From the NCBI RefSeq assembly GCF_030704535.1, contig NC_081812.1, forward strand, positions 21,179,501-21,243,500: 64,000 nt of DNA. The letters are read 5' to 3'. The notes beneath the pieces were generated by a model that made no database searches, was not told where the DNA came from, and worked only from the letters and a program-made list of their open reading frames with translations. Each line of letters begins with the position of its first letter. The stretch's first letter is position 1. The stretch is from Vitis vinifera (lineage: Eukaryota > Streptophyta > Magnoliopsida > Vitales > Vitaceae). Below, piece after piece: positions 16,120 to 29,200 of this stretch. A program made the translations under genes and the position numbers.

Positions 16120-18349
16120 TTTGTTATGATTTATAATTACTGAATTACTAGTTTTTTAAAAAAATTAAGCATATATTTCTTAATACCTTCCTTTACACGT
16201 AATCTCATACCAACATGTGAAAAAATATCATAAAATTGCAAATTAGGAAAAGAAGATACCGAACCCATGACATCCTCTAAGTCAGGCTCTGATGGCATGT
16301 TGAATTATAAGTTTTTTAAAAAGTTTTAATTTATTGGATTTGAGCTTAAAATCCATATCATACTATTAAACAATAATTAATTATAATTAGAATAGCAAAT
16401 AAATCAAATCCATAGAATTGCAGCTTATGATTGGTGAGGATAGATGAAATCATGAAGTCACTTTCATGGTGAAATAAATGGTGGGTTTCTAGGGAAAGCG
16501 ATCTTTCTAGAGTTGCTCAAAGGAGATCCCATTGCAAGAAATCTAGTGAGAAGAACAAGAAAAGGAAATCAATTTCCATCGCTATTGCTTTTGAAAAAGT
16601 TGCTTTATTCAGCATAGTTTCTTTTACCAGTATCAAAGAGAAATAAAATTTGAACACAATCCAAGGAAAAAGGGAAAAGGCCAAGCAAAGGGGTATGAAT
16701 TAGTAAGAGTCATAAATTAGATTTTGGAGTTCTAAAAAGATCTTCCTCTGATTATACTGACCAGGAAGCATATATTATTCTCCTTGTTTTTCTCAGTTTG
16801 TCTTGCAGCACTTTTTCCCACCTTCCAAACACAATTTTATTTACTAATAATTTTCTTCATCAAAAGTCATCTTCTTCATCCTTTCCTCTTTTTTTTTTTC
16901 CTCCATTTTTGGGTGATCCATTTGTCTTCATTTAGAAACCTCCCCATTAAAAACAATTAACCTCAAGACTCTATGGCCCAAATGGAAATCACTAGTCAAA
17001 ATAGAGATAATGCTAAACAACATAATGCCATCAATTTTCCCAAGAAAATATCACCCCCTTCCATAGAAATTTACTGCATTTTCTTCTACTGCGTCAATGT
17101 GGGGATTTTCCAAGTCAAGTGTGCGTTTCACCTACCAAAACCTTATTACTATTATTGTATATGGTAATCCTCCAAGAAACTTTATTCAACTTGCAACAAT
17201 ACATGAATCTTGTATTGATTGTGTATATAAATGCATATATTATTTCCATTGACTAGAATTTTTTTGTTTTGTTTAGTAAATGAAAAAAAAAATTTTAAAA
17301 AATAATACAATATTTTATTTTTATTTTTTTGGGTAGTCTCATCACCATTGCTTTGTGCATATTTGAACACAAGGTGGTTAGAAGAATTTTTCTTATTTCA
17401 ACTGTCATGATCAAAGAAGTTTTTTATTGTCTAGATTATGAATAAATAAATGGAGGACATTGGAAAGTAGGATTTGAGTTTGATTAATTAATGTATATGT
17501 TTTGTTTTTGTTCCTCTTGGACCTGAGCCTGGCTTCAACCTCCCTCTCTAGGAGGCAAAATATTTAATTAGGAAAGAAACAAACTATTTGGATTAGGTAT
17601 ATCAGAACACATCCACAAAAGTAAAATATTTTAATAATTATATGATTTAGGCCTTCTTAATGCCATTCTAAGCATGCTCTACCTTGGGTTTCCACCAACT
17701 CCTCCCATTCGCTGAGTCCATATTTCTATAGTGAAAAGCAACAATATATTAATGTCAACTAGAACCCTAATTTAGAAATTATGGTTTGATATGCAACCCT
17801 TGAATAAAAATGTGAGTAGTATAGTTGAATAGTCCAAGTATAACATTTTTGTTACCTATTCTTATGTGAATCTAAGCCCGGACTTATTTATTGAAATCGA
17901 GTAAACGAACAAATATCTATTGTTTATGCTCAAACATAATATCCCACATCGAATAACGGATTAGTGGAATGAGGAGTCAAAAGACAGGTAAGGGGGGGTG
18001 GGAATGACCTATCAACTATTGGTGACCTTCCCTTGAATAGATCACTAGAGCTCTTAAATGTATTATTTAAGTTCTAGAATGCCATCTAGTTGGGGGTTTC
18101 GACTTGAAGGTTCTAAAATATGGTGCGAGTTCATCTCTCTCGACCAATTCAGGTTCAAGGGAAGGGTGATCAATAATGAATAAGTATTTATTGTTTTATA
18201 TTTTAATGTGATATCCCACATTAGATATATGTATAAATTCTTCTTAGAGTGTGTTTAGTAATGATTCTAAAAAACGTTTCTAATCTTTTTAATATTTAAA
18301 TAATAAAAATTTTAAAATATTGAAAACTTTTCTTAAAATTATTATCAAA

Positions 18350-18622
18350 CTAATTCTTGATCTTATTGATGTGTTTTAAAGTTATGAGCATCTTTTTAGG
18401 CCCAAAGTAAACTACAAATCATTATAATTTGTATTAAAATTGATCATCAACCACTAGTAATTGATATAAACTCCTCTTAATCCGATATATATTGGATATA
18501 TAATATGTATAAACCCCTCTTAATTTTATTGATACATTTTAAAGTTGTGAGTGTCTTTTTAGGCCCAAAATGAACTACAAATCATTATAAATGTTATCAG
18601 AAACAATCCTCGATCAATAATG

Positions 18623-18661
<39 letters not shown>

Positions 18662-18780
18662 TCTCTTAATTTTATTAACGAATTTATAGTTGTGAATGTC
18701 CTTTTAAGCCCAAAGCTAATTGCAAATCATTATAAATAGTATCATAATAGATTCTCGTGTATATATAAATATATATATTA
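18350..18780. repeat. Degenerate tandem repeat, three copies of about 150-160 bp
   Basis: The phrase cttaattttattgata...tttaaagttgtgagtgtctt, followed by taggcccaaa, aactacaaatcattataa and a variable tail, occurs near 18357, 18517 and 18665. The copies are diverged but collinear. The second ends in an (AT)n run at 18627-18657. Confidence 0.75.
18627..18657. repeat. (AT)n microsatellite
   Basis: About 15 AT units between the second and third copies of the degenerate tandem repeat. Confidence 0.9.
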
Positions 18781-20004
18781 ATTACCTTTTTAAATTTTAT
18801 AAAGATTAAATTTATTTATGTCTCATAACATCTAATGCTTTACTTATTCAAGGAAATTGATGCAGGCCTACAATGTCTTTCCGGTACCATATCCCTCTAC
18901 ATACATTAGAAAATTTAGTGTGTTGGTTGATGTAGGTAATCTCTTGATTCCTACAATATGAAAGTCAAAATCATATTCAATAATGAAATTTGAGCTTGAT
19001 AATATAAAAGTTACAATTTTTTAGTCACTTAATGTTGGCCCTTTAACTCCCCCATGGTCTATTGCTCTTGCTAGATTCTTTATGATGTCTGATTGGTGAT
19101 TTTTTTATTTGCTATCTTCAATTTGGTTTGTTGGTACAAAATTCATTAGGTCACCCAATCTTGTTAGCGACTCTTTAAATAGCAAAACTTGTTCAAAATA
19201 CTACAAACCCACATAGATGGCACTACTACTAAAATATAAAAATTAAAATAAATCATTTTTAAGGGCAGTCAAATTTGGAAATATACATATGACACTTTCA
19301 AAAGTAGACATGACTAAAGTAAAATAATAATAATAATAATAATAAATAACCCCATAAATCACTCTTCTTCTCTATTAAAACCCTGGTATTTTATTAGGGT
19401 TTGTATTTGACAGCATAAATCTTTCTAAAAACCCTAATATTTTATTAGGGTTTAGTGTCTGTATTCAATGGATCAATCCTTCTCTATGTTGAAATGTTAT
19501 TGTTCTGACTAATTATTTTGTACCATGTGATCAATAAAAGACTTTGGGCAATTATTCTTGAATTGACTATTAGAAAATAGCATTTGGTCAACTAAGGGCA
19601 TCTTATTAATTAGCTGAGTATATATGCCATGCCCAACACTTCAACACAACTTATTCAATACACAACTTACATATATAGATATCTGATTTTCCTTTTTTTT
19701 TTTTTTTTTTTTGCTACTTTCTTTGAATCAAACACAAAGACTTGAATAAGTAAATAAAAAAATACAAAGGAGCTTTATGGCCAAGAATAAAGATGCTCCA
19801 ATAAGAGATTTTTTAAAGTATATATATTTTTTAATTGTGACATGATACTGTAAAAATTGAATGAATATTTTAGTAATTTTTTATTTTATACTTTAACTAG
19901 AAGTTCAAATTAAAATTAAAATCAATAATATTATGAAATCTCTATTAAACATGGAATAACTTACTTTGTAAAGCAAAATAAGGTTTTTGGGGAAAATAAG
20001 GGTC

Positions 20005-20345
20005 TAATTAGTATTTGTTTTCGAAAACAATTCTGAAAATTTGTTTTTTGATTTTTGTATAATAAAAGTTTGTTTGAAAGGTTAAAATATTTTTAACCTA
20101 TTTTTAATATTTTAAAAATAATTTTTATATCTAATATTTTATTTTTAATCATTTTACATGTTTATGTAATTATTTTTTAAAACAATCTTTAAAAAACAAG
20201 TGAAAATAATATAAAATAATAAAAAGATGTTTTCTAAAAACATTATATTTTTTGTTCTTAAGAACAGAAAACAAAAAACGGTTTTTGATTACCAAATATG
20301 TTTTGTGTTTTTTATTTTGGAAAATAGAAAATTGTTCTAAACAAT
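20005..20345 (-). repeat. MITE-like AT-rich element, copy 2 (inverted)
   Basis: Reading this stretch reversed and complemented gives a close, collinear match to 23555-23915, including ccaaatatgttttgtgtttt, aatcattttacatgtttatg and aaacaatctttaaaaaacaa on the plus strand. Ends contain ttttcgaaaacaatt and gaaaattgttct, which are rough inverted repeats of each other. Confidence 0.6.
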
Positions 20346-22326
20346 AATTTCTAATATTTTTATGACTTTTATATTAAATAACCATAAGTTATTTAATAAA
20401 TGAGTTTAAAAAATTTTGTTACCTTTTTAAAATTAAATTCAAAAGTTACATATTTTCATGTACGACCATTTTGGACATATAGTTTTGATTTGCTATATTG
20501 GTTATATTTATTTATACTAAAATTATTTTTAAATTATATAAATTTAGAATCTGTTTAAGAATAGTTTTAGAAAACGTTTTTAACATTTTTAATATTTAAA
20601 AATTTTTATCTTTTAATTATTAGAAAAATTAAAAATACTTTTTACAATCACTATTAAACACATCCTTCTTAATCACATATGGATTAAAACGGGGGACTAA
20701 ATTTTAATTCCCCTCTTGAACTTACTCAGGCGACCATGAAAAGAAAAGGAAGGGTAGACATTCGAATTCAAAGCAAAATGGTCAAGTCCCCATAAGGCCA
20801 TAACCAAGTTCCCAAGGAGGGCCTCCTTTTACCATAAAAGTCAAGTGCAGTTATGCTACACGACTTGAGACTTGAAGGAAAGAGAAGAAGGCATCCAAAA
20901 ACCCATTTCACATAATGTACGGAATCAAGGGTTTAGTCACCAAAAAGAGCAAAAGGGTTTTGGTGGGGCATCTCATCTCATCTTATGGGCATCTTCTAAA
21001 ATCAATGTATATATTAAATTTGTTGTTGGATGGAAGTGGAGGAGATAAAAGATTTTACTAAATTTAGCAAAGGCTTTAGGCTTTGTTTTTAGACTAGGAT
21101 GGGTCCTTCTGTTGTAGGGGTTGTGGGAGGGTAACATGGGCCTTATAATAATAATTCCACACCCATCAACAAATCCAAAACACTAAGTGGGGGCCATGGT
21201 CCCTTTTTCAGTTTCTAAATATAGCAAGTCTTCATCCCTTTGTCAAGCTTTTTCTAGGGTTTCTGTTTCGTCTATAAACCACATTGAATGGGGGCCTCCC
21301 TTTTCTGTTAGGCTTCTCCACTTGCTTCCATCTTTCTATTCAATTCATATGTCCCACTTGCCCCCCTCAACCTCTTCATTCTTTTGCTTCCTCTTCACCA
21401 CAACTCCTCAAGTTTAGCCTTCTCGAGTTTTCTAAGTGTCGCATGTATGCTTAAGAAAAAAAAATCAAGCAATCAGGTAACTTATGAATTTTAAAGCACT
21501 TTGATATGTTTATCCTGACTTTGGTGCTTTGGTGGGTCTCCGAGAAACAACAACGATTAATTACTATTGCTATAAAACAAGCTCATGTATACACAAGTAT
21601 TTAGAAAAAAACAATTTAAAATGTCTAAGTAACGCATGAGTGATTAAAAAAACTCAAATTCATTATCAAAACAAGGGTTTTTTAGGTTTTTTTTTTCCTT
21701 CCTTTTAGTAATAGTTTTGAAAAATTATTTGAAAGGTATAGAAAAATAAAATATTTTAAAATATTAAATTTAATATTAATGAAAACTTTTATACTTGTTG
21801 GACTAATTTTATTAAAAAGACTTTTTGCTCTAAAAAATGCTTTTGTCATAGAAAGATATTTTGTATTTAATACAATTTTTATAACATTAATAGCCCTTTA
21901 AAATTATGACTAATTAGCTTTAGTTTCTATCTATCCCAAATAGACTTTAGCTATGTAGTCCAAAATCCAAATTCTAGGGTTACCCATAAATAATGGGTTT
22001 TTAAGCTTAGACTTAGAAACTAGTGAGGGTCATTTGGACTAAGCTTCCTTTGACAAGATGGCATATCATGAATTGACTGAACTTGGCTCATTGACAAAAA
22101 ACCGAGTTCTAAATTTTCAACTATATTTGGCTTTTTTTCCCTACATTGTCTCCTAAATTCTATATATTAGGTATCGGATTATCACTAAGGTTTACATTGA
22201 ACATAATACATAAACGTCTTTTACATTAATCAAATGACATAAAGCATCACTACTATTTTTACTCAATAAATTTAAGGAAAATATCATAATCATCTTATGG
22301 TCGGTTTTATTTTGAATTCGAGATAA

Positions 22327-22327
<1 letters not shown>

Positions 22328-22366
<39 letters not shown>
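22328..22366. repeat. (TTA)n microsatellite
   Basis: About 13 TTA units. They explain the poly-Asn frame seen on the minus strand here. Confidence 0.9.
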
Positions 22367-22367
<1 letters not shown>

Positions 22368-22830
22368 GAATGATATGAATTGCCCATTTTGTTGAATGAG
22401 AATAGCACTGTAGAATCAGATTGACAAACATCTTTGAAGTAATTTCTTACAAAGGGAAAAAGAAGCAGCACCTTTCTTTCGATCAAAATGAGAAGTCAAA
22501 AGCCCAAGTTTGAAGGTAGAATGTGAAGGGCTTTTGTTGAATTTATATGCAAATCTTCCGGAAGTTTTCAAAAGTGAAGATATTTACATGTTAAGTTATT
22601 TCTTTATTTTTTACTTATTTTGCTGAATGGTCTGACTTTAGCTTGTCAGACGTCATTGATTTTTGTTCAAAAATAAATAAAAAAGGGCCTCAGCGTTAAA
22701 CCCAGCAGGCCCATTAGTATGGGCTGGGCCATGTACACTTGTTACTTAAAGGATGGGCTACAACAATAAAACGACGACGTTCAGTTCGTCCCACGTTGAG
22801 AAAGCGAAAGGAAAAATGTAGGGATTTAAG

Positions 22831-22968
22831 ATGACAGCTTTGACTCTACGGCCACGACCTTACTTGGACAGGATCTGTTCTGTAGGTTGTACCTCTGTAT
22901 ATTCGAGTTCTAAGGAGATAGGAATCAAAGCCTGGTGGATGAATCGGGACCGCATGATCAGAGCGTGA
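22831..22968 (+). CDS. Possible 45-codon small ORF in a GC-richer island
   Basis: ATG at 22831 opens a frame of 45 codons ending at a TGA. It starts with MTALTLRPRPYLDRICSVGC, which looks somewhat like a plastid-targeting leader: few acids, with Arg, Thr and Leu. The surrounding 22740-23070 is clearly less AT-rich than its flanks and begins with CpG-bearing sequence (acgacgacgttcagttcgtc). No downstream exon, homologue or splice pattern was recognised. It may be a chance ORF, a pseudogene 5' end or a small peptide gene. Confidence 0.2.
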   Translation: MTALTLRPRPYLDRICSVGCTSVYSSSKEIGIKAWWMNRDRMIRA

Positions 22969-23554
22969 TTAACGGTTGAGTGATTTTGGATCATCAGACG
23001 GTAGAGGATCGTACCAAGTCGGCTCAGACCGGCCTGGTTGGTCATGCGGTTGTATGACAGGCTACTAATCAATTTTTTTTTCTTTTTTTAAATATTTTTT
23101 ACGTGTCAGGCGTCATTTTTAAGTATAGGCTGGGCCGAAGGTATGATCAAAATTTGTTCCGGGTGACACTGGACCAACCCAACCTATTGATATGGGCTAA
23201 CCCAAATGATAAACTTAAATTTTGGGAATGCTAGAACCTGACTAATCCAGGGGCTCAACAACCTGGCCCAACTAATTACCATTCCGGTGGCTTCAAATGA
23301 TGCTGAGTATGTCAGCTTCAATTTCTTCATGGATTGAATCCTAAAAATTTGATTCGGATGATGAAAAGAAGAAATTTTTTTAATATTTTTCTACCATATT
23401 CTCTATTATTCGTTTGATATTGAGAACAAAAAATGTACCAATTTTTAAGTAATTCTTGTTATATTTCATTTTATTTTGTTTTTAAGGATAAACTAAATAA
23501 AAGAATTTACAATTCCGTTTTTCATCATATGGAAATGGAGAAAATAAGGATTTA

Positions 23555-23915
23555 TTTGGGAATTATTTTTTAAAATTCTCCAAAACAAAAAACACAAAAA
23601 ACATGTTTGATAATCAAAAATTATTTTTTATTTTTTATTCTTAAAAACAGAAAATATAGTATTTTCATAAAGCATTTTTTAGTTATTTCTATTATTTTCA
23701 TTTATTTTCTAAAGATTGTTTTAAAAATTAATTATATAAACATGTGGAATGATTAAAAATAAAACAATAAATACAAAAATTATTTTTAAAACATATTTAA
23801 AAATATTAAAAATATGTTAAAAATATTTTAAGTTTTCAAACAGATTTTTGTTTTACAAAAATCAAAAAATAATTCAAAAACCATTTTTGCAAAATTATTT
23901 TCGAAAATAGTTATT
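23555..23915 (+). repeat. MITE-like AT-rich element, copy 3
   Basis: Collinear with the inverted copy 2 over nearly its whole length by eye, e.g. aaaacacaaaaaacatgttt, aaagattgttttaaaaatta and attatataaacatgtggaat. Left and right ends (attattttttaaaattc, gaaaatagttattaagta) are imperfect inverted repeats. Confidence 0.6.
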
Positions 23916-26866
23916 AAGTAATTTAAAATCCTCATCATATTCTTCATTTTAAAGAGCATTTTACTTGATGGATAAGGGAGAAGACTAGTTGATATGGGCT
24001 CAAGACCCAAGTTGAGGCTTGGAAGGGCAAAAGGAAGACCAAAAGTTAGATGGGTTGAGGTACCAAGAAAAAACATGTCCACCAAACATCTTAAAAAGAG
24101 TGCAATAAAATGGGTTTATCTTATTTTTATTAGGTTTTCGTACAATTATTTATTTTGTTAATAATGTTTATCAATTTTTATTTTATTATTAATATATTTT
24201 ATTTTATTTTTAATATACGGATTTTAAAAATTATATTGCTAGTTTGAAATTTTCACTTAAATATTAAACAAATTGGCTTTGATAGAAGTGTAATCATCCT
24301 TACTTCTTTCTTAAGCTCTTTTTAAAAGCAAAAAAGTGATTCCATATAACCATAAAGGAGAGTTTGGAATTGGGAATAAATTGTAGCAACCAAATATGGA
24401 TTTACTTATGAGGATATAATCTTCCAACTCACACATTCAGGGCTACTAAACTGGACATTTGATGACTAAAAATAAGAGAATGAAGCAGGAGAAACACTCG
24501 ACGCTAGTCCCCACATCACCCAAAAAAGAAGCCATGGTTAATGCTTTTGTGTGTGCTTTGAAAAAAATTCTACAGTGGAACCGAAGGCCCAAAGAAAAGC
24601 AAAAGCATCCAGCTTTATTTCTTTACCCATAAAGCATAAGACGCATATACTGGAAGCATGTGATGGATTCTTGTGGGGCATGATGCATCACAAAAGTCCA
24701 ATTCAAGGTGTGTGTAGCATATTCCCACTTTCGCCTCTGTGAGAGATTTTACCAAAATGCCTCTGTTGTGAAGAAGAGGTCTCCATCACCTTCACCTTTT
24801 TCAGACCACACCCATTTCTACTCCCTAAGATATGTGTTCTTCCAAGTTGGGACATTGCACACAGGCCATGCGTGCACTTGCTCCAATGTGATCAAGAAAT
24901 GCCATATTCTTCGGGTTTCTTGGGCGTTCAAGGCAACAAGATTGGCTAGAAAATGGGATTATGTCGTGTAAGGTAAGAAAAAATGTGACCAATATATGAA
25001 AAATATTTGCAGGAAAGGGTAGACATAATGTGATGGGGTATGAAATTTAGGTATGGTACCTCTTCAATGTCATAGAGTTTTCCTTCAAAAAAATAAAATA
25101 AAAAATTGAAAGGGTTCAATGAGAAGGGGCATCGAGGCTGTGTGTTTCCCATTTCTGAGACTGAAGTGGTAGTATGTCTTTATTGATCACCATCAAGATT
25201 GGGTTCAATGAGAAGGGCATTTAAGCTTTGAGCTTCTCAACTCGGACAACTCGGGTAGTCAAGTGGTGTTTCCATCCACTACAACCTTCCCCACCACAGA
25301 TACTCCTGGCCCATGAATAATAAAGATGGATGACTCACATCTATTCACAAAATGTAAAAAATAGACGCATCAAAGTGGCCCTACTTTATATATTTGGCTC
25401 GAAAGCTACACACAACCCCACCTTATATATTGGTGTGTATATATTTTCAGATAGTATCATTCATACATCATTTTGGGTATATCCTTAATCCTTACATGCA
25501 TTTTGGTGAAGGATCCAAACACAGCCCTAAATGACCTTAAGGGGCACCTACAACTACAAAGAGGAAAAGACAAGTAGTGAAAGTCTGGTTACAGGTTGTA
25601 AAGGTAAAAGACAGCACAGGTCCCCAAACAAACATCCAAAATCTGAAGAGGCTACAAAATTCCATGAATCAATGAGCCATTTTCTACCCCCAAAACCTTT
25701 ATCACGTACCCCCGTGGTCAAAAAATAGCTGTTGAAAATAGACAAGTTACTCCAGAAAAGCAGTAGGCACACAGTCAAGTAAACCCATCTTTCAACTAGA
25801 GGGCAAAAGTATCTTCTCAACACTGCATTTTTCTCACAACACATTTTTTACAGCATGTCTTTACGGTTAAAACTCACCAAAAATTTTCCCAGTTCAAGTG
25901 CGGCAATGGCAAGTTTCATATTAGCCCATTTTTTGAACCAAAAAAAATCACATTAAGGAATCATACAAAGCCAACATCTAGCCCTAATCTGATCAAGCAT
26001 GCGCTGTTGTTCATTGTTCAAAGAAGATGGCAACTAAGAAAACAAATGGCTTAAGGCAATCGTATTGACTCCATCATTTGCTATTTCCCTGGAATAAACA
26101 AAGGGACAATGAAGCAGCAAAGAATGTGTTTTGTTCATTGTCCAAGTACAAGCATGCCCAGATTATTTCACAAAGAAATCAGTATAATATAATAAATTAC
26201 TATCACTAAATTCCACATGAATATGATAAACAACATACTAGATCATTTGGCTTAAGAAGGAAACAAACTAGCAAGGAATCGCTATAATGTACAGACCAAA
26301 CTCTGTTTTACAAGTAAAACAATCTAGCTTTGGTTTGCTTTGGTATTAGCTGTTTTACATGGACACCTCTCATCTGCAAGAAAAAGAATCTAGCTTTGTT
26401 TAATCAAAACAAGCTCAGCATAGAAAATGCAGCCACAATGAATGGATGATGACAGACAAATCAACCAAGATACAATCAGAAACAAGATTTACTGGGATGG
26501 GAGCAGATGTGCCATTAAAGAAACCAGCTAGTAATTAAGGATATAGCACAGAGAAACTCAAATCACGGCCTACAAAATTACAAATCAACATGGATTGATT
26601 ACCATGGAGTCAAGACACAAAGTTTGAAACAGAAATCCTATAAATGACATAAATAAAACACAAATCCACAAAACCTACTAAGCTTCAAGGGAGAGGTTAC
26701 ATATCATACCAGGTCCCAACATTCGCAGCTAATGGAAAGAAAACAAACAAGCTCCATTTGTTTCTACATCTTCTTCACTGACTGGAAAAGGGAAAAGAAG
26801 AAAACATAACGGGCAAATCCAATGCAATACCGCATCACATGAATTGCATAATGCCAGTTTGCTTGC

Positions 26867-29200
26867 TCATAACATGCAGTCAGTTCTGGCTGGCAACCTC
26901 CTGAAGAAATTCAGGGGCACTGAAGGAAGCTTATGACGGAACCTGGGATGTCTCAACACATAAAATCCTGTCAAAAGAGCCACAACCTGAAAAGGTGTAA
27001 CATACAGAACTATGGCAGCAACCAAACAGAAAAGCACAAACAGAGCTGTAGCTCTCGGGTCTCGCCAGCTCAGCAAAGATTGCAGCCTCTCCCCTTGAGT
27101 TGCCAAGTCACCAACCACAGTCTGAATCCTCCCTGCAATACTTCTCAATCGATCATATCTCATCCTTACAACATCAGAAGGCCGGGAAGTTGGAAATGTA
27201 TCGAATTCTTCATCCAGTTCATCAGGATGTGCAGAATCAGCATGGGAGAGACGAGTGTCCATGTGTGGAGGATGCCTTGGCCTCCATCTGAAGTACCAAA
27301 CTCCAATCAAGAAAAGATAGAGGAAAATTGTGGGTAAAATGAGCTCAGGATACATGACCAGTATAAAGAACAATATGTGAATCAGGACGGTTGTAATGGA
27401 GTTCTTCCAATTGCATATCTGATCAAACCATTTTCCCACAGCAATTAGCCCACCCAAAACCCCCATGATCCTGAAAAAGTTGGCTTTGCTTCTTCTCATA
27501 CTCCACATGTGGGAACCCACATCCAGCATATACTCCACCACTTCTTTTCTCAGTGGTGGCTCGGCACGGCTCAGCCTCATTGAGACAATCTGGGTGGCCT
27601 GATGCCTCAAGCTATCTAGCTGATTAACAGTTAACGGATGAAGGTAGTGCATTTTTGGCAACAGTGGTTGTGAGTACATATGCATCATATTAAGCAAAGA
27701 TGAGCAAGTAAACCTCACAGCCAAATGAATTTCACCCATCTTCTTCACCCCAGTTGGATGTAAGACAAGAAGTGGGTATGAGTGTGTATAAACACGATCA
27801 GTCTCAAGGGTTGAAAGGCGAATTCTTACCTTTCCAATCCTCGAGTCCTTGGTCGCTCCTCCAGCCTTATCACCTCCATGCAAGTGACAGTTGTCAAACA
27901 CCCCAATAGTTATGACAGTACATGGGTCATAAACCTCCCATGTGTATTGCTCATTCCACTTGGGAGTAGAGCTATCTATGATTGTCCTCGTCCTAACCCA
28001 CTTTTGACCATATTTGGCCACACAATAAGCATCAGTCGTTCCCCGCCCATCTTTCGTCTTCATCGGCAACAACCCCTGAGCATTCAAAATCCCCAATTCC
28101 AGAACGCCAATGCTAGACTTCCACAACCGTTTTTCTGTTGGTCTAAGATCACTACTGTAGTGTGTTGACTCATCCAGAACATGATAACCACCCTCCAAAC
28201 AGATCCTCAAATGAATCCTGCTTGCAAACTTGATCTCCTTCTTCTTTTGCTCCCCATCCACAACAATATGTTTCTCAAGATTAAACCACCTCGAGTTCAT
28301 AATTTTATGATCAAACCTTCTATCCACATACTGTAAAGGAATTGCACACCTCCCCAAGACCTCATCTTTGTTGTTTCCAACCCTATCTTCCACACTCAAA
28401 ATCAAGGGCTCCTCAAATGGCTCAGATGCCACAAACATCAAATCCTCATTCCACATTGGATTGATGGATTTGATCTGAGAAATTCTAGTTCTCAGAGCCT
28501 GATTTCCTAGAATAGCCTTCACAAAAACTTCAGGATACCGACCTCTATCAGTTGGTTGCAGGTCCTGAGCTTCAATCACATTAACCCTCAGATACCATAG
28601 CTTAGGCGAGAGATACACCTTTGATCTCATATTTGCAAGACCATCACTACCACTGACCGCTGCAGCATCAGAATGCCATGCATCCGGAAATGCTTCATCT
28701 GCTTGAGTACCCATCCAAACGGCCAACATCAGCTCTCCTCCTTTAACCTTGTCCCCCTTTCTGTCCTCCAACCTATACCACTGAGGTGCCAGAGGACTGT
28801 CCGGGGGAACCCGCTTTGGAACCTCATTGAGATCAAATACAACCCGACCTATGTAGTCATCCTTCACAAAATCCTTATCTTTCACTATAACCTCCAGCAT
28901 TGAAGCCTGCATCCGATCTTTTGAGAAAGCAAACACCCGGTTCCATTCTGGATTAGTTTTCTTCTCAAAATGTGGTGTGGTGCCCTTATAGTTTCCAAGC
29001 TTAACTTCAACATACGGGTCACAGCTTCCTGTAACGTCCTTTGATGGTAAATCTTTTGCTTTAACAACACGAACATATAGATATTGCATTTGCTCAACGA
29101 GGTCATATGTGCTTGTGAGCTTATCCCCGGTGACCTTTCCCCCACCGAGGTGGGGAGAGGTCTCCTTCAGAGAAAAATCGTCAGGTGGTGGTCTGTGCAT
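26867..29200 (-). CDS. FTIP3: MCTP3/FTIP3-like multiple C2 domain and transmembrane region protein
   Basis: A complete, intronless coding region of 777 aa, the normal length for a three-C2 plant MCTP. The start ATG at 29198-29200 gives MHRPPPDDFSLKETSPHLGG, the family's conserved N-terminus. Domains: C2 about 38-155 (VRVVKAKDLP, GSCDPYVEVKLG, KDKDFVKDD); C2 about 201-315 (LWYLRVNVIEAQDL, NPMWNEDLMF); C2 about 364-480 (KDGRGTTDAYCVAKYGQKW, GVFDNCHL); PRT_C region with a membrane hairpin near 604-636 and another segment near 719-748; C-terminus FFRRLPARTDCML. In C2-2 the usual first Asp loop reads PTDRGRYPEV, so its calcium binding may be reduced. Known role of the family: ER-plasma membrane tethering at plasmodesmata and trafficking; MCTP3/4 affect shoot meristem function. 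It is paralogous to the gene at 1-1527 and lies on the opposite strand. The identification is firm. Confidence 0.97.
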   Translation of the reverse strand: MHRPPPDDFSLKETSPHLGGGKVTGDKLTSTYDLVEQMQYLYVRVVKAKDLPSKDVTGSCDPYVEVKLGNYKGTTPHFEKKTNPEWNRVFAFSKDRMQASMLEVIVKDKDFVKDDYIGRVVFDLNEVPKRVPPDSPLAPQWYRLEDRKGDKVKGGELMLAVWMGTQADEAFPDAWHSDAAAVSGSDGLANMRSKVYLSPKLWYLRVNVIEAQDLQPTDRGRYPEVFVKAILGNQALRTRISQIKSINPMWNEDLMFVASEPFEEPLILSVEDRVGNNKDEVLGRCAIPLQYVDRRFDHKIMNSRWFNLEKHIVVDGEQKKKEIKFASRIHLRICLEGGYHVLDESTHYSSDLRPTEKRLWKSSIGVLELGILNAQGLLPMKTKDGRGTTDAYCVAKYGQKWVRTRTIIDSSTPKWNEQYTWEVYDPCTVITIGVFDNCHLHGGDKAGGATKDSRIGKVRIRLSTLETDRVYTHSYPLLVLHPTGVKKMGEIHLAVRFTCSSLLNMMHMYSQPLLPKMHYLHPLTVNQLDSLRHQATQIVSMRLSRAEPPLRKEVVEYMLDVGSHMWSMRRSKANFFRIMGVLGGLIAVGKWFDQICNWKNSITTVLIHILFFILVMYPELILPTIFLYLFLIGVWYFRWRPRHPPHMDTRLSHADSAHPDELDEEFDTFPTSRPSDVVRMRYDRLRSIAGRIQTVVGDLATQGERLQSLLSWRDPRATALFVLFCLVAAIVLYVTPFQVVALLTGFYVLRHPRFRHKLPSVPLNFFRRLPARTDCML

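Larger units (their letters stand above)
14400..26860. other. 12.5-kb AT-rich intergenic region without a supported gene
   Basis: I found no gene. Open frames here are short, low in complexity or built on trinucleotide repeats. Contents: microsatellites, at least three MITE-like AT-rich copies, a degenerate tandem repeat (18.35-18.78 kb), a GC-rich palindromic island (15.02-15.29 kb), telo-box palindromes (19.38-19.45 kb) and a GC-richer island with a small ORF (22.74-23.07 kb). Stretches at 20.69-21.45 kb and 24.48-24.98 kb are less AT-rich and could hold non-coding transcripts, but nothing in them proves it. The last kilobase is the 3' flank of the MCTP gene at 26867-29200. Confidence 0.5.

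Noticed and set aside
20835-20875. Short hairpin tcaagt...acttga considered as a microRNA precursor
   Set aside because: The stem is about 7 bp and matches no microRNA family I know.
21187-21417. Possible small gene in a GC-richer stretch
   Set aside because: It has no ATG at the listed start beyond a GTG-type codon, no homology and no splice pattern; the wording looks random.
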